A stretch of 5,702 nt of DNA from positions 1-5,702 of the forward strand of contig CACZIP010000146.1 in NCBI GenBank assembly GCA_902781245.1. Direction: 5' to 3'. Every line of letters begins with the position of its first letter. Positions within the stretch are counted from its first letter, which is position 1. Below the pieces are notes generated by a model. It did no database searches and was not told where the DNA came from. It saw nothing but the letters and a program-made list of their open reading frames with translations. The DNA comes from an uncultured Coriobacteriaceae bacterium. Its GTDB lineage: Bacteria; Actinomycetota; Coriobacteriia; Coriobacteriales; Eggerthellaceae. Below, in pieces: positions 4,643 through 5,702 of the stretch. The position numbers and the translations under genes are program-made.

Positions 4643-5665
4643 CTACAGGTTGTGCTCCGCCCAGTAGATCTTGGAGTACTTCTCGATCTCTTCCTGCGTA
4701 GTGTCGTAAACACCGGGGAAGGTGGAGATGGGAAGACCCTGAGACAGGCTCGGGATGAAGTACAGCGGGCCGTTCTCGTCGCACGTGCGCTTGACCTGCT
4801 TCGTGATCTCCTCGCGGGTCCAGCCCTCGTAGTCGACCGATGCGGAGTCGATGCCGCCCATGAACGTGATGTCCTTGCCGTACTTCTCGATCATGCCGGG
4901 GATGTCGTTGGTGTTCATGACGCCTTGCCAGACGTCGATGCCCATCTCGATCATGTACGGCACGAGCGTCTCGGCGTACGAGTCGGAATGGTGCGCGATC
5001 AGCTCGACACCGCGGCTCTTGTAGTATCCGTAAATCTCCTTGTAGGGCTCGAGGAAAAACTCCGCGAACATCTCAGGGTCGACGAAGGTGTTGATCTGGG
5101 TGCCCCAGTCGTCATGGTGGAACAATCCATCGGGATGCAAATGGCTGCAGATGACGTCCGCAAGCTTGAGCTCCCACTCGGTGACGTACTTGATGAGTTC
5201 TTTGAGCTCATCAGGGCACTCGTAGAACGCGATGAGCACGTTCTGGATCTCGCACAGGTAGTGGCACTGCTCGAAGACGCCGGGAGCCACGAAGGCCATG
5301 GCGAACTGCTCTTTGCGGTCGATCTGCTCCCAGACCTCCTGGTCCTTCTCCCACTCGGCCTCAGGGATCGTATAGGGATCGGGGGCGGTGACGTAGTCCT
5401 GCCACTCCTCGATGTCCTTGCACACGATCTTGTCAGGCGTGTGCACGGGGAAGGCGCCGGGCTGGCCCTCGGCCCACGAAACCGTGACGCCCCAGTTGTT
5501 GACCTTGTTGATCTCGCCCGGGCGCGGGTTGTTGCGCCAGCGGTAGCTGGCGAGGTTCCTGAACGGAATGTTGAACGCTTCGTACTGCTTGACGAAGCGC
5601 TCGGGCTTTCCGCCCTTCATTACCTCGATGAGGTTCTCTCGCGGAGTGAGCTTGTACTCGCTCAT
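4643..5665 (-). CDS. Uroporphyrinogen decarboxylase (URO-D) family protein, corrinoid methyltransferase type
   Basis: A 340-residue protein of the URO-D superfamily. Family members such as MtaA, MtbA and CmuA move methyl groups to or from corrinoids, and others act in anaerobic O-demethylation. Supporting features: an N-terminal LTPRENLIEVMKGGKPERF (6-24), FHHDDWGTQ (182-190) matching the usual DD.GTQ motif, the FLEPYKEIYGYYKSRG segment (204-219), IAHHSDSYAETLVPYMIEMG (223-242) at the usual HxC zinc site, and MGGIDS (269-274). It is unlikely to be the haem-pathway HemE, since it lacks that enzyme's N-terminal RQAGR-type motif. Unlike MtaA-type enzymes, the metal-ligand cysteines seem absent (HHSD instead of HSC, and no Cys near SLSQGLPIS at 306-314), so a different metal site or substrate is likely. 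The ATG at 5665 has GGAG five bases upstream; a GTG at 5671 overlaps that site and is rejected. Substrate unknown. The nearby MeTr-like gene and cobamide operon support a corrinoid-linked role by inference. Confidence 0.85.
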   Translation of the reverse strand: MSEYKLTPRENLIEVMKGGKPERFVKQYEAFNIPFRNLASYRWRNNPRPGEINKVNNWGVTVSWAEGQPGAFPVHTPDKIVCKDIEEWQDYVTAPDPYTIPEAEWEKDQEVWEQIDRKEQFAMAFVAPGVFEQCHYLCEIQNVLIAFYECPDELKELIKYVTEWELKLADVICSHLHPDGLFHHDDWGTQINTFVDPEMFAEFFLEPYKEIYGYYKSRGVELIAHHSDSYAETLVPYMIEMGIDVWQGVMNTNDIPGMIEKYGKDITFMGGIDSASVDYEGWTREEITKQVKRTCDENGPLYFIPSLSQGLPISTFPGVYDTTQEEIEKYSKIYWAEHNL

Positions 5666-5670
5666 CTTCA

Positions 5671-5677
5671 CTCCTCT
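5671..5677 (-). promoter_or_regulatory. Shine-Dalgarno site deciding the URO-D-family start
   Basis: Minus strand AGAGGAG ending five bases before the ATG at 5665. The competing GTG at 5671-5669 lies on top of this site. The promoter, if close, is beyond the window edge. Confidence 0.65.
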
Positions 5678-5702
5678 CTTGTTGGTACTCTGCCGCCCCG
5701 CG

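Overview
The window reads as a chromosomal piece of an anaerobic, moderately GC-rich bacterium that uses corrinoid-dependent methyl transfer. The gene content would suit Coriobacteriia (Eggerthellaceae-like Actinobacteria) or an acetogen-like Firmicute. That placement is inference from gene content and style only, as no rRNA or other marker is present.

Layout, left to right. At 1-544 (minus) lies the N-terminal two thirds of a methyltetrahydrofolate:corrinoid methyltransferase (MeTr/AcsE type), cut by the window edge. From 679 to 3863 (minus) runs a four-gene cobalamin nucleotide-loop operon, transcribed cobT > cobU > cobS > a CobU-like/cysteine-rich fusion. cobT/cobU and cobS/fusion are joined by stop-start overlaps (ATGA and GTGA). 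cobU and cobS are separated by a 157-nt gap filled largely by a striking inverted palindromic repeat. At 3864-4014 is a short divergent promoter region with overlapping -10 elements. At 4015-4506 (plus) is a small charged protein that I do not recognise. At 4562-4593 a strong GC-rich hairpin separates it from a convergent gene at 4643-5665 (minus), a uroporphyrinogen-decarboxylase-family (URO-D) protein of the corrinoid methyltransferase type.

How the parts fit: CobT activates the lower-ligand base, CobU activates adenosylcobinamide, and CobS joins the two to finish the cobamide. The flanking MeTr and URO-D-family proteins are of the kind that use corrinoid cofactors or corrinoid proteins. 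A plausible reading is a cofactor-finishing operon embedded among its consumers.

The main points for a second look are these. (1) The two CobU-like proteins have complementary defects: one keeps the guanylylation-type histidine but lacks the NEVGxGIVP motif, and the other keeps that motif but lacks the histidine segment and carries an eight-cysteine domain. (2) A 19-bp palindrome-bearing repeat unit occurs both in the cobU-cobS gap and inside the coding sequence of the CobU-like fusion, exactly next to its GIVP motif. (3) The URO-D-family protein lacks the usual cysteine zinc ligands.
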